Source of the DNA: Sphingobium lactosutens DS20
GTDB taxonomy: Bacteria; Pseudomonadota; Alphaproteobacteria; Sphingomonadales; Sphingomonadaceae
Assembly: GCF_000445105.1 (NCBI RefSeq)
Contig: NZ_ATDP01000063.1
Span: 1 to 39,091, forward strand
DNA: 39,091 bases
Reading direction: 5' to 3'
Positions 8,094 through 15,016 of this stretch are shown here, in pieces. Numbering within the stretch: the first letter of the stretch is position 1; each line of letters begins with the position of its first letter. A program made the position numbers and the translations under genes. The notes beneath the pieces are model-generated. The model did not search any database, had not been told where the DNA came from, and saw nothing but the letters and a program-made list of their open reading frames with translations.

Positions 8094-9635
8094 ATGGGTG
8101 AATGGCCTTCACAGCCGGTGACGGATTTTCGCGGTCGCGCGCTGCCTGAACCTGCTACGCCTGTGGGCTATGCGGCATTGATGGCAGCCTATGATCTTGC
8201 GGTTCCACTATCACCACGTTTTGCCGCCATTGCGCAACGCCATCACCCGGTATCGACCGACAGCTGGCTGATGCTGACGCCACGCCATCGGCCCGAAGAA
8301 AGCCTGGCTGGGCACCTCACCTTCGCGATCAAGTGGGAAGGCGTGAACCTTCCCGTGCTCGACCAGCTGTTCCGGACGATCCCGGCAGAGGATGTTGCCG
8401 ATATCGTCAGCACCACACCAACGGGCGCGTTCGCGCGCCGGATCTGGTTTCTCTATGAGTGGATGACCGGGCACATGCTTGACCTTCCCGACGCGGGCAA
8501 GGTCCGTCAGGTGGAGGTGGTCGACCCGGACATGCAGTTCGCCCTCGCCCGCGGCGAGACCTCATCGCGCCATCGCGTGCTGAACAATCTGCCCGGAACA
8601 CCACGCTTCTGTCCCATGGTCGATCGTTCGCCTGCACTGAGCGCGCTTGCGGCCAAGAAGCTCGACGAGCGCGCACGCGCCCAGATCGGGCGGATCAGAC
8701 CTGATCTGGTGGCGCGTGCGGCGGCCTTTCTGCTGCTCAACGATTCCCGCTCCTCCTTCGCGATCGAAGGGGAACGCCCTTCGGGCAATCGCGCGGTCCG
8801 CTGGGGCCAGGCGATCGCTGAAGCAGGGCAGACGCAGCTCAGCCTGGCGGAGTTCGACCGTCTCCAGCGCATCGTCATCGGCGATGCGCGCTTCGTGCGC
8901 CTGGGCCTACGCGAAGAAGGGGGCTTCGTGGGGGTTCATGACCGCGAGACCGGCGATCCCATCCCCGACCATATCAGCGCGCGCGCGCAGGATCTTGATG
9001 ACTTGCTGGCCGGCCTCGTCGATTATGCCGACCGGACCCGCGAGGGTGGCTATGATCCCGTGGTCGCCGCAGCGGCGCTGGCGTTCGGCTTTGTCTATAT
9101 CCATCCCTATGTGGATGGGAATGGCCGCCTCCATCGCTGGCTCATCCATCATGTTCTGGCAGCGGCGCATTACAACCCGCCTGGCCTGGTCTTCCCGGTG
9201 AGCGCCGCAATCCTGCGGGAAATCGATGCCTATCGACGCGTGCTCGAAAGCTATTCAAGGCCGCTCTTGCCGCTGATCGAGTGGCGGCGCACGGCAGGTG
9301 GCAATGTCGAGGTGCTGAACGAGACGGCGTCCTATTACCGCTTTTTCGACGCTACCGCGCATGCCGCCTTCCTCTATGCCTGTGTGGAACAGACGATCGA
9401 AGTGGACATGCCCGAGGAGGTCGCCTTCCTCGAAGGGTATGATCGCTTCACGCTGGGCATTCAGCAAATGATCGACATGCCGACCGATCAGGTCGAACTG
9501 CTTCACAAGTTCCTCAAGCAGAATGATGGCCGGCTGTCCCAGCGTGCCCAGGGACGGGAATTTGCCGCGCTGACGGCGGACGAGGTACGCGAGGTCGAAC
9601 GTCTCTATTGGGACAGCTTCATCGAACCGGAGTGA
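8094..9635 (+). CDS. Fic-domain protein adenylyltransferase with internal inhibitory helix
   Basis: A 513-aa protein starting at the ATG at 8094 behind AGGAG. Fic enzymes transfer AMP from ATP, or more rarely another group, to hydroxyl side chains of target proteins. The active-site loop is HPYVDGNGRLHRW (H337-R345 is the Fic core, with catalytic H337 and R345). The inhibitory motif S221-F-A-I-E225-G226 matches [S/T]xxxE[G/N] and lies N-terminal to the core, as in class II Fic proteins. E225 should block productive ATP binding until displaced. The first 200 residues are an extra N-terminal region of unknown role, and the C-terminal 130 residues are helical. No antitoxin of the FicA type adjoins it, which fits self-inhibition. 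Targets cannot be told from sequence; it could be a stress regulator or a mobile-element toxin. Confidence 0.88.
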   Translation: MGEWPSQPVTDFRGRALPEPATPVGYAALMAAYDLAVPLSPRFAAIAQRHHPVSTDSWLMLTPRHRPEESLAGHLTFAIKWEGVNLPVLDQLFRTIPAEDVADIVSTTPTGAFARRIWFLYEWMTGHMLDLPDAGKVRQVEVVDPDMQFALARGETSSRHRVLNNLPGTPRFCPMVDRSPALSALAAKKLDERARAQIGRIRPDLVARAAAFLLLNDSRSSFAIEGERPSGNRAVRWGQAIAEAGQTQLSLAEFDRLQRIVIGDARFVRLGLREEGGFVGVHDRETGDPIPDHISARAQDLDDLLAGLVDYADRTREGGYDPVVAAAALAFGFVYIHPYVDGNGRLHRWLIHHVLAAAHYNPPGLVFPVSAAILREIDAYRRVLESYSRPLLPLIEWRRTAGGNVEVLNETASYYRFFDATAHAAFLYACVEQTIEVDMPEEVAFLEGYDRFTLGIQQMIDMPTDQVELLHKFLKQNDGRLSQRAQGREFAALTADEVREVERLYWDSFIEPE

Positions 9636-9965
9636 AAGCCGGCTGCAACGCCTCCAGAAGTGACCGGGTCGTCCACTGCCGACCATCGAATATGCGCCCG
9701 GCCTTCGCTCGCTGGTTCCCGAGACACCCGCAAAAATGCGCGCGTTCCTGCCGATCCTGCAGTGCGCACGGCCGCATGGAATCGCCGCAGTTGATCGTCC
9801 GCATGGAGATGGCGAAATATACGCCTGATATATGCGGAATATCCGCACCCTCCCGCCAGACATGGCACAAGCGCGTCAATTCGCCGCACCGGCAAGCCGT
9901 GGCGTGCCCGCTCCCACCCTCCGCTCATGCAGCCTCTGCTCCTGACCAAAATATGGGAGACAAGC
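9636..9965. other. Intergenic region upstream of the DUF6499/DUF2285 gene
   Basis: No gene is seen in these 330 nt. An AT-rich patch at 9815-9846 includes a perfect 13-nt palindrome GCGGAATATCCGC (9834-9846), about 120 nt upstream of the next start codon. It could be an operator for the following gene. Confidence 0.35.
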
Positions 9966-10755
9966 ATGCAGGGAGCCCGGACCAGTTCATGTCGGCCAGA
10001 GATCGTCGAGCGATCGGTGCCGCAAGATGCGCATCTTCTGACCGGATCGCAGATGGCATGGGAGATATTGCGTAGGCGGGCGGACTATAGGGGCCAGACC
10101 TATGAGCGAAGGCTCTTGCGAACCAGCCCCTCGCTGGAGCTTATCCGGACCTGCCGCCCGCTCACATCCTGGGGGCTATGTTTTCGAGGGCGATCCGGGC
10201 CTGACAGCACGCGACGTCCCCCTGTTCTGGGAGGCCGCGGTGGACATGAACGTCATATGCGCCTTGGCGCGCCCATGTCGGTCCACTGAGCCTGGCGCAT
10301 TTTCGCTCTTCGAACTGCCCTGGCCTGCGGTGCTGCTACAGCAGCCCGACCGTCAGGAACTGCTCGTCGAAAGCCCCCAAAGGCAGCTCAGGCTTAGTTT
10401 GACGGCAGGCGATCTGCTGCAAGGCCCGGTCGGGTTGCGATATATTATCGAAGGCGCCGCGCTGCTAGAGCGAACCCATGCGTTGCAGCGATGGGACTGG
10501 CTCTTGCGCCAGGGCGCATGGCCGCAGAGTCTGGAGCGCAACTCCACGCGCGGCGAGCGATGGTCGCTGCTTCTCGCCACGCTCGACGCGCTTGCGCGAC
10601 ATCGCTCGCTCCGGGAAACCGCCATCGCCCTGTTCGGAGAAATGACGGTCGAACGCGAATGGAATCAGGCATCTGATCATCTCAAGTCGCGGACGCGCAG
10701 ACTTATTGCCCAGGCCCGCGCTTTGGCTGCCGGCGGTTACAAGGCGCTTCTCTAG
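9966..10755 (+). CDS. DUF6499-DUF2285 regulator split in two frames, FseA-like (+1 frameshift needed)
   Basis: The first frame starts at the ATG at 9966 (GGGAGA 5 nt upstream) and carries a DUF6499-type opening (MAWEILRRRADYRGQTYERR, near residue 30). Alone it would stop near 10289. The DUF2285 domain lies in the +1 frame and ends at 10755 with a classic tail: SLRETAIALFG, then LKSRTRRLIAQARALAAGGYKALL. The join falls at TGT TTT C GAG (10179-10188). Skipping one base gives ...SWGLCF-EGDPGL..., which restores the normal family sequence and yields a 262-aa protein. In Mesorhizobium ICEMlSymR7A the excision/transfer activator FseA is built the same way, from DUF6499 and DUF2285 parts joined by programmed +1 frameshifting. 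Alternatives are a disabling one-base insertion or a sequencing error in the T4 run. Confidence 0.7.
10182..10187 (+). promoter_or_regulatory. Candidate +1 ribosomal frameshift site (UUU CGA)
   Basis: In the zero frame the codons are UUU (10182-10184) and CGA (10185-10187). A Phe-tRNA with a GAA anticodon on UUU can slip forward one base onto UUC, its better partner, especially if the following CGA is decoded slowly. Reading then resumes at GAG. This is the only point where the two domain frames join without loss of family-like sequence. Confidence 0.5.
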
Positions 10756-10931
10756 GATCGCTGTTATGGCCGACCTTGGAGCCGGTTGCCGATCCACCGA
10801 TCCGCGCCCATGCGCCAAACCAGGCAGCCGCTCGTATCGAGCGGTCATCCCGTTGCCCGCTAGCCAGCGCCATGATCCTGAGACGATGCCCGCTCCCCCC
10901 GTCGCCATAGCGATGTTGAAAATACGCGATA

Positions 10932-11435
10932 TCACGCCTTCCTGCGGCGCAGGCCCCGCATGCTGAGCGCGCCAAGATCGATCATGGCGGTGCGTCCATC
11001 CAGCCATTTGGAGAGGAAAGCCTCATTGTCGTCGAGCCTGCCGCCCAGATCCTTGAAGAGGCGCTGAAAGGCCGCGATGATATTGGGCGGTTCAAGGAAG
11101 CAAAGGTCGGCGCCGCGGTCCTCGGCAAATTCCTGCAGCGACATGACCATGATCATCGCCAGCTTGGTGTCGGCGCAGTGGATGGCGAACTCGGCCGAGC
11201 CGAACGGTCCCACCAGCATCAATGCAAAAGGGTCGCAGTCCGTGGCCTCCGCAAAAGCCATCAATCGCTCGAATGTAATGCGTCCGCCGCCAGCCTCGAA
11301 TAGCTCGTAGCTGCGCTGCGCCATGTCCATGCGGCGGGCAACATCGCTGGTTTTGAGGCCGCGTTTGCGCCGGATGGCGCGAAGGGCACGCGAGAGACTT
11401 TCGCCGCTGTCCGCCATGTCGGTCGTGAAAGACAT
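10932..11435 (-). CDS. XRE-family helix-turn-helix regulator
   Basis: A protein of about 167 aa from the ATG at 11435; another in-frame ATG at 11450 is possible, and neither has a strong ribosome site (GGGGGCG precedes 11435). Residues 12-68 form a lambda-repressor-like helix-turn-helix: SLSRALRAIRRKRGLKTSDVARRM.M.QRSYELFEAG, with a FERLMAFAEATDCDPFAL tail typical of the XRE fold. The C-terminal 90 residues (MSLQEFAEDRGADLCFLEPPNIIAAFQRLF) are probably an effector or dimer domain of unknown ligand. It is divergent from the GntR gene and convergent with the DUF2285 gene. It may control either neighbour or an element function. The DNA-binding call is firm; the target is unknown. Confidence 0.8.
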   Translation of the reverse strand: MSFTTDMADSGESLSRALRAIRRKRGLKTSDVARRMDMAQRSYELFEAGGGRITFERLMAFAEATDCDPFALMLVGPFGSAEFAIHCADTKLAMIMVMSLQEFAEDRGADLCFLEPPNIIAAFQRLFKDLGGRLDDNEAFLSKWLDGRTAMIDLGALSMRGLRRRKA

Positions 11436-11710
11436 CGCCGCCCCCGTCATGCGCGACCGGCCAGCCGGTCCATCCTTGGCTCGACACAGCAACTGCGTGG
11501 AGGCAGGTCCGCGAACCCTGTCAAAGCCTCTCCTGCCGGAACGAACATCCTCTGCGGGATGACCGCGATAGGATTGCAGAGTATCAGCAGCTTGATCGCA
11601 TAATGCAACCTATTGATTTGCGCGCGTCTGCCCAATCAGGGTGAAAATGAGGTTATCTCTTGCGTATGCGCGCAAGGCGAGCGGCGATGGACTTCTCAGG
11701 GAGAAGTCGA
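11436..11710. promoter_or_regulatory. Divergent promoter region between the XRE and GntR genes
   Basis: This 275-nt gap serves two outward-facing genes. It contains a near-inverted repeat, ATAGGATTGCA (11568-11578) and TGCAACCTAT (11604-11613), imperfect by one bulged base, followed by an AT-rich stretch to 11660. It is a plausible operator region, but no -10/-35 pair is convincing. Confidence 0.3.
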
Positions 11711-12313
11711 ATGATGCGCAAGGCGCCCAAATCCTATGCGGCCATATATGATGCGATTTTCAGCCGGATCGCCCAGGGCCAGTATCGCCCGATTCATCGG
11801 ATCGGCATCACTACGCTGGCGCAGTCCCTGGGCGTCAGCACGACGCCGGTGCGCGAGGCCTTGCGCCAGCTGGCCGGGCGCGATCTCGTCGTCGAGCGCC
11901 ATCGCGAGGGCTTCTATCTTGCGCCCCTCAATGCCCGCGCGATCATCAGCCTCTACACAGCCCACGAGCTGTGGATGGATCGGGCATTGCAGCTTCATCC
12001 AGCAAGCGGGTACAGGGCCGGTCGACCGCGAAGCCTCTGGCGCCTGTTCGACAACAGGGCCTCAACGACAGGCGACGCCGCGATCATCTCGATCCGGCGC
12101 TATGTGGACGACAGGCTCGCTGTGCTGCGCCGCCATGAAGCGACCATTCTTGGGGACATGGGGGAGCGCGCTCAGCTATTTGCAGATGCGCTCACACGGG
12201 ATGATCCCGCGATGGCGCGCGATATCAGCCATGCTTTTCACGCGCGCTGCCGCAACGTCGCGGGCCAGCTTGCGAACGCCTTCGAGGGTCAGGGCAATGT
12301 TCCGAGAATATAG
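11711..12313 (+). CDS. GntR-family transcriptional regulator beside the lasso peptide genes
   Basis: About 200 aa from the ATG at 11711, chosen because AGGGAG lies 7 nt upstream; TTG and ATG codons up to 51 nt earlier are in frame but lack a site. The N-terminal winged helix (residues about 5-70) is clear: YAAIYDAIFSRIAQGQYRP, then TTLAQSLGVSTTPVREALRQLAGRDLV. STTPVREAL is the recognition-helix signature of FadR-type GntR proteins. The C-terminal part (about 80-195) is a helical ligand-binding domain of the FCD kind, rather short. It ends 94 nt upstream of the lasso precursor, whose promoter carries a palindrome (12325-12342), so control of the lasso operon is likely. GntR genes occur beside other proteobacterial lasso clusters. 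Confidence 0.85.
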   Translation: MMRKAPKSYAAIYDAIFSRIAQGQYRPIHRIGITTLAQSLGVSTTPVREALRQLAGRDLVVERHREGFYLAPLNARAIISLYTAHELWMDRALQLHPASGYRAGRPRSLWRLFDNRASTTGDAAIISIRRYVDDRLAVLRRHEATILGDMGERAQLFADALTRDDPAMARDISHAFHARCRNVAGQLANAFEGQGNVPRI

Positions 12314-12324
12314 GCCAGATATAG

Positions 12325-12342
12325 AGCAAATATGATTTTGCT
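12325..12342. promoter_or_regulatory. Palindromic operator candidate upstream of the lasso precursor
   Basis: AGCAAA-TATGAT-TTTGCT is a perfect 6+6 inverted repeat, 65 nt before the precursor start and 11 nt after the GntR stop. Its centre, TATGAT, would be an excellent -10 box, though no good -35 precedes it; TTGCTA (12338-12343) could alternatively be a -35. Binding by the adjacent GntR protein is the simplest reading. Confidence 0.45.
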
Positions 12343-12371
12343 ATCACTTGCGCCTGCTTCCTACTCAAGTC

Positions 12372-12389
12372 GCCGCGAATGGTCGCGGC
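12372..12389 (+). promoter_or_regulatory. Leader hairpin before the lasso precursor ribosome site
   Basis: GCCGCGA (12372-12378) and TCGCGGC (12383-12389) form a perfect 7-bp stem with a 4-nt loop. It ends 6 nt before the AAGGAGG site (12396-12402) and could affect translation or transcript stability of the precursor. Confidence 0.4.
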
Positions 12390-12407
12390 CCGATGAAGGA
12401 GGTTGAA

Positions 12408-12557
12408 ATGAAACAGTCCGTTCAATCCGGCTCGTCCGATCTGCGTCCCGCGAACCGCGCGATCGCGCTGGGCAAGGCGCGCAAGCTGACGCGCGCCAGC
12501 TTTTCGGGCGGGCAGCCGGAAATGATCCTCGACCGCGAATATACGGTCGGCGGCTGA
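12408..12557 (+). CDS. Lasso peptide precursor (A gene), 29-aa leader plus 20-aa core
   Basis: A 49-aa precursor from the ATG at 12408, with an ideal AAGGAGG site 5 nt upstream. The conserved leader Thr at position -2 is T28 (ARKLTR), which places cleavage after R29. The core is then ASFSGGQPEMILDREYTVGG, with Ala1 as the amine donor and Glu9 as the acceptor of a nine-residue macrolactam, and an 11-residue tail ending VGG. The Pro before the acceptor Glu is common in such rings. Summing residue masses by hand gives about 2094.97 Da monoisotopic for the cyclised core ([M+H]+ about 2095.98). Cleavage one residue later (Ser1, Glu8) would also give a valid ring, but it breaks the -2 Thr rule. The B and C genes follow directly. 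The tail is acidic, with candidate plug residues R14 to Y16; this last point is inference. Confidence 0.9.
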   Translation: MKQSVQSGSSDLRPANRAIALGKARKLTRASFSGGQPEMILDREYTVGG

Positions 12558-12567
12558 ACCAAGCTGG

Positions 12568-12604
12568 CGGTGCCGGTGCCTGACTACACTCGGCATCGGC
12601 ACCG
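12568..12604 (+). promoter_or_regulatory. Stem-loop between lasso genes A and B
   Basis: CGGTGCCGGTGCC (12568-12580) pairs with GGCATCGGCACCG (12592-12604) over 13 bp with one G-U, around an 11-nt loop. No T-run follows, so it is more likely a transcript stabiliser or attenuator than a full terminator. Hairpins at this place are known in proteobacterial lasso operons, where A must be made in excess over B and C. The B ribosome site GAGGAG starts 5 nt later. Confidence 0.7.
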
Positions 12605-12620
12605 TCCATGAGGAGCCGCC

Positions 12621-13184
12621 ATGCTTTCTCTTGACCTTTTCGGCGCCCCCACCGCCAGATGCGGTGACGGCGTCGTCACACTCGACTTCGAAGCCGATGC
12701 CTATAGCTGCCATTATGATCCAGTGGACCATGGATGGGAGGTCGGCGCAGAGCCGCGCCTGCCCATCTGGCGGGAGCCCGAGGCCCCTGATGATCGGCTC
12801 GAAGCGGGCGACCGACGCCTTTTCATGCGCGCATGGTGCGCCGCTCTTCCATCCTTCTTTCGCAAGCCGATCCGGTCTTTGATGATCGAGGCGATGCATC
12901 TTGGCCAGGCGCCCTTCCGGCGCAGCGCTGCGTCTGCTCACGACCTGGCTGCCCGGTTCGAGCGGATGAACCTCTACCTTCCCTATCGTGCGTCCTGCCT
13001 TCTGCGCGCCTATGCGCTGCTTCATTATCTGTCCTATCATGGACGCAGCGCGGACTGGGTCATCGGGGTTCAGCTCTTTCCCTTTCGCGCGCATTGCTGG
13101 CTCGCGATCGACGATATGCTGATCGGTGAGCGGGTCCATCTGATCGAGGATTATGTACCGATCTTTCGGCTGCGCCAAAGCTGA
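12621..13184 (+). CDS. Lasso peptide B protein, transglutaminase-like leader peptidase
   Basis: A 187-aa protein from the ATG at 12621 with GAGGAG 5 nt upstream. B proteins cut the leader from the precursor in an ATP-dependent step coupled to the cyclase. The C-terminal half (about 105-187) is the papain/transglutaminase-like fold: catalytic C126 in PYRASCLLRAYALL and H158 in FRAHCWLAID. The acidic third residue, usually Asp about 12 residues after the His (LND in relatives), aligns with Glu170 (LIGER). The N-terminal 90 residues, with alternating strands (GVVTLDFEADAYSC), fit the leader-recognition part that stands alone as B1 in Gram-positive clusters. The fused form is normal in proteobacteria. 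Its stop overlaps the C start by one base (TGATG). Confidence 0.9.
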   Translation: MLSLDLFGAPTARCGDGVVTLDFEADAYSCHYDPVDHGWEVGAEPRLPIWREPEAPDDRLEAGDRRLFMRAWCAALPSFFRKPIRSLMIEAMHLGQAPFRRSAASAHDLAARFERMNLYLPYRASCLLRAYALLHYLSYHGRSADWVIGVQLFPFRAHCWLAIDDMLIGERVHLIEDYVPIFRLRQS

Positions 13185-15016
13185 TGCGCGGCGATTATCT
13201 CATCGCCGCCTGGCATCCCGAGGATGCCATGGGCGTGGCAACTGCCAGCCGGATCGAGGCCCTGTTGCTGCGCGAGCGCGATATCCAGATTTTGCGGTCC
13301 AATGGCCTGATGGTCGCGACGCAGGGCGCATGGGCCGAGCAGGTGGCCCCCTCCCAATATCTGGTCGGCGAAATCTTTGGCAGCGCGCAAGCCGGGACGT
13401 TGCCCAGGCCAGGAGCAGCGAACGAGGCGGGCTTTCGAGAATATTGCTCTGACCTGCTTTCCTCTCTTTGGGGCAGCTATATAGCGTTGCGACACGATCC
13501 CCATGCCCCGCTATTCCTATCCGTGCTCGCCGAGCCGATCGGATCGCGGGAATGCCTTCATTGGCGCCATGGCGGCGTGACGCTGCTGGCCTGCGACGCG
13601 GATCATTGGCTCGACCGCTTTCCGCCTGCGACACTCGCCATCAACTTGGAGGACATAGCCCATCTCCTCCACCATCCCTCCCAGGCCGCTGAAACCGCGC
13701 CTCTTATCGGAGTGGCGCCCTTGCAGCCGGGGGCGATCACCAGCTTCACCCGATCCGGCACCAGTGCCAGACGGTTATGGGCACCGCGCGACCATTGCGC
13801 GCCACGCAGCGCGGCGGGCGACCCGGCGGCGCTGACCCGCATCGTGGACGCAAGCGTGTCTGCCTGGTCATCCATGCATGCAAAGCCCATCGTGGAACTT
13901 TCGGGCGGTCTCGATTCCGCCATCGTCGCGGCGAGCCTGGCGCAGGCAAAGGGCGAAGGGATCGGCGCCTTCACATTTTTCAGCGACAGCCTGGCTGGCG
14001 ACGAACGCCGTTTCAGTCGCGCCGTGGCAGACAGGCTTGGGCTGGAACCGCACGAAATTGCGTTCGGCATTTCGGCGATCGACGACAGCTTGCTGGATGG
14101 GGCGGCCGTGGGCGTGCGCCCCGGCATCGGCAGCACAAGCTTTTTCCATGATCGGCAATTGGCGGCCATGGGCCAGGCGCGAGGCGCCGATGCACTGTTC
14201 ACCGGCCGCGGCGGCGATGCGCTGTTCTTCCAGCATCCCACGCCGCTGGTGGCACAAGACGGCTGGCCGGACGGGCAAAAGCTCAACCTCGAACGTCTGG
14301 AGGCGCTCGCGCGCTGGTGCCAGACCAGTATCTGGAGGGTCGCGGCCGCGGCCTGGCTGCCTTCGGTGCGGAACGCTGATGTCGCGGGCAAACGCAGTCC
14401 CTTCTGTGTCCATCCCAGCCAGTCGCGACCTTTGACATGGGCAGGGTCGCTCGAGGGCGTGTCTCAAGCCAAGCGCATGCAGATCGAAGCGATAGCCGGC
14501 GACCGGAACGCATTTGGTCCCAGCCGCTGCGCGCAGGTGATGCGAGTGATCCATCCGCTGCTTTCGCAACCGATCGTCGAACATGCGCTCGGCCAGTCGC
14601 TCATGGCTCTGACCGAGGGAAGGCGCGACCGGGCCATGGCGCGCGCAGCCTTTGCCAACCGACTGCCCGCAGCGCTGATCGAGAGACGCGGAAAAGGCAG
14701 CCTGTCCTATTTCTTCGGACAGACGTTGGCCAGAAGCGTGCCGATCCTTCGTATGCGACTGCTCGAAGGCGCACTGGCACAAACCGGACTCGTGGATCGG
14801 ATGCAGCTCGAACATGTGCTCGACCCCGACCATCTGGTCCAGTCCAGTTGCTATGGCGAGATCATTCGCTTGCTCATTGTCGAGCGCTGGATGCGGGGAT
14901 GGCAGGAGCGGCTGCAGCAACCACGGGAACAGCCCGCGCTTTCACCGCCAGATTATCTGCAAGAAAACCGATCACACGAGCATAGAAGTCTCGGAGATTT
15001 GCAGGGCTGCCGATAA
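13184..15016 (+). CDS. Lasso peptide C protein, asparagine-synthetase-like macrolactam synthetase
   Basis: A 610-aa protein whose ATG overlaps the B stop. C proteins adenylate the acceptor side chain (here predicted Glu9) and close the isopeptide bond to the core N-terminus. The N-terminal third (about 1-190) corresponds to the glutamine amidotransferase-like domain but lacks the N-terminal Cys of true asparagine synthetases. The ATP-pyrophosphatase loop is ELSGGLDSAIVAASL (S240-S245), followed by FFSDSLAGDERRF and FTGRGGDALFFQ. The C-terminal synthetase domain runs to about residue 580. The last 143 nt overlap the 3' end of the convergent isopeptidase gene, so the tail after residue 560 (rich in Pro, Gln and Arg) may be poorly conserved. 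The annotation follows from both sequence and position. Confidence 0.92.
   Translation: MRGDYLIAAWHPEDAMGVATASRIEALLLRERDIQILRSNGLMVATQGAWAEQVAPSQYLVGEIFGSAQAGTLPRPGAANEAGFREYCSDLLSSLWGSYIALRHDPHAPLFLSVLAEPIGSRECLHWRHGGVTLLACDADHWLDRFPPATLAINLEDIAHLLHHPSQAAETAPLIGVAPLQPGAITSFTRSGTSARRLWAPRDHCAPRSAAGDPAALTRIVDASVSAWSSMHAKPIVELSGGLDSAIVAASLAQAKGEGIGAFTFFSDSLAGDERRFSRAVADRLGLEPHEIAFGISAIDDSLLDGAAVGVRPGIGSTSFFHDRQLAAMGQARGADALFTGRGGDALFFQHPTPLVAQDGWPDGQKLNLERLEALARWCQTSIWRVAAAAWLPSVRNADVAGKRSPFCVHPSQSRPLTWAGSLEGVSQAKRMQIEAIAGDRNAFGPSRCAQVMRVIHPLLSQPIVEHALGQSLMALTEGRRDRAMARAAFANRLPAALIERRGKGSLSYFFGQTLARSVPILRMRLLEGALAQTGLVDRMQLEHVLDPDHLVQSSCYGEIIRLLIVERWMRGWQERLQQPREQPALSPPDYLQENRSHEHRSLGDLQGCR

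Noticed and set aside
10102..10755. DUF2285 part as a separate gene starting at ATG 10102
   Set aside because: There is no ribosome site and its first 28 residues are not family-like, whereas the upstream frame supplies the expected DUF6499 part; kept only as an alternative.
12348..12407. Upstream start for the lasso precursor (20 more residues)
   Set aside because: The ATG at 12408 has a perfect AAGGAGG site at ideal spacing, and the leader length from it is typical; the extra residues run through the leader hairpin.
12225..13178. 317-codon minus-strand open frame across lasso A and B
   Set aside because: It lies antisense to a clear lasso precursor and B protein with good ribosome sites; no domain is seen.
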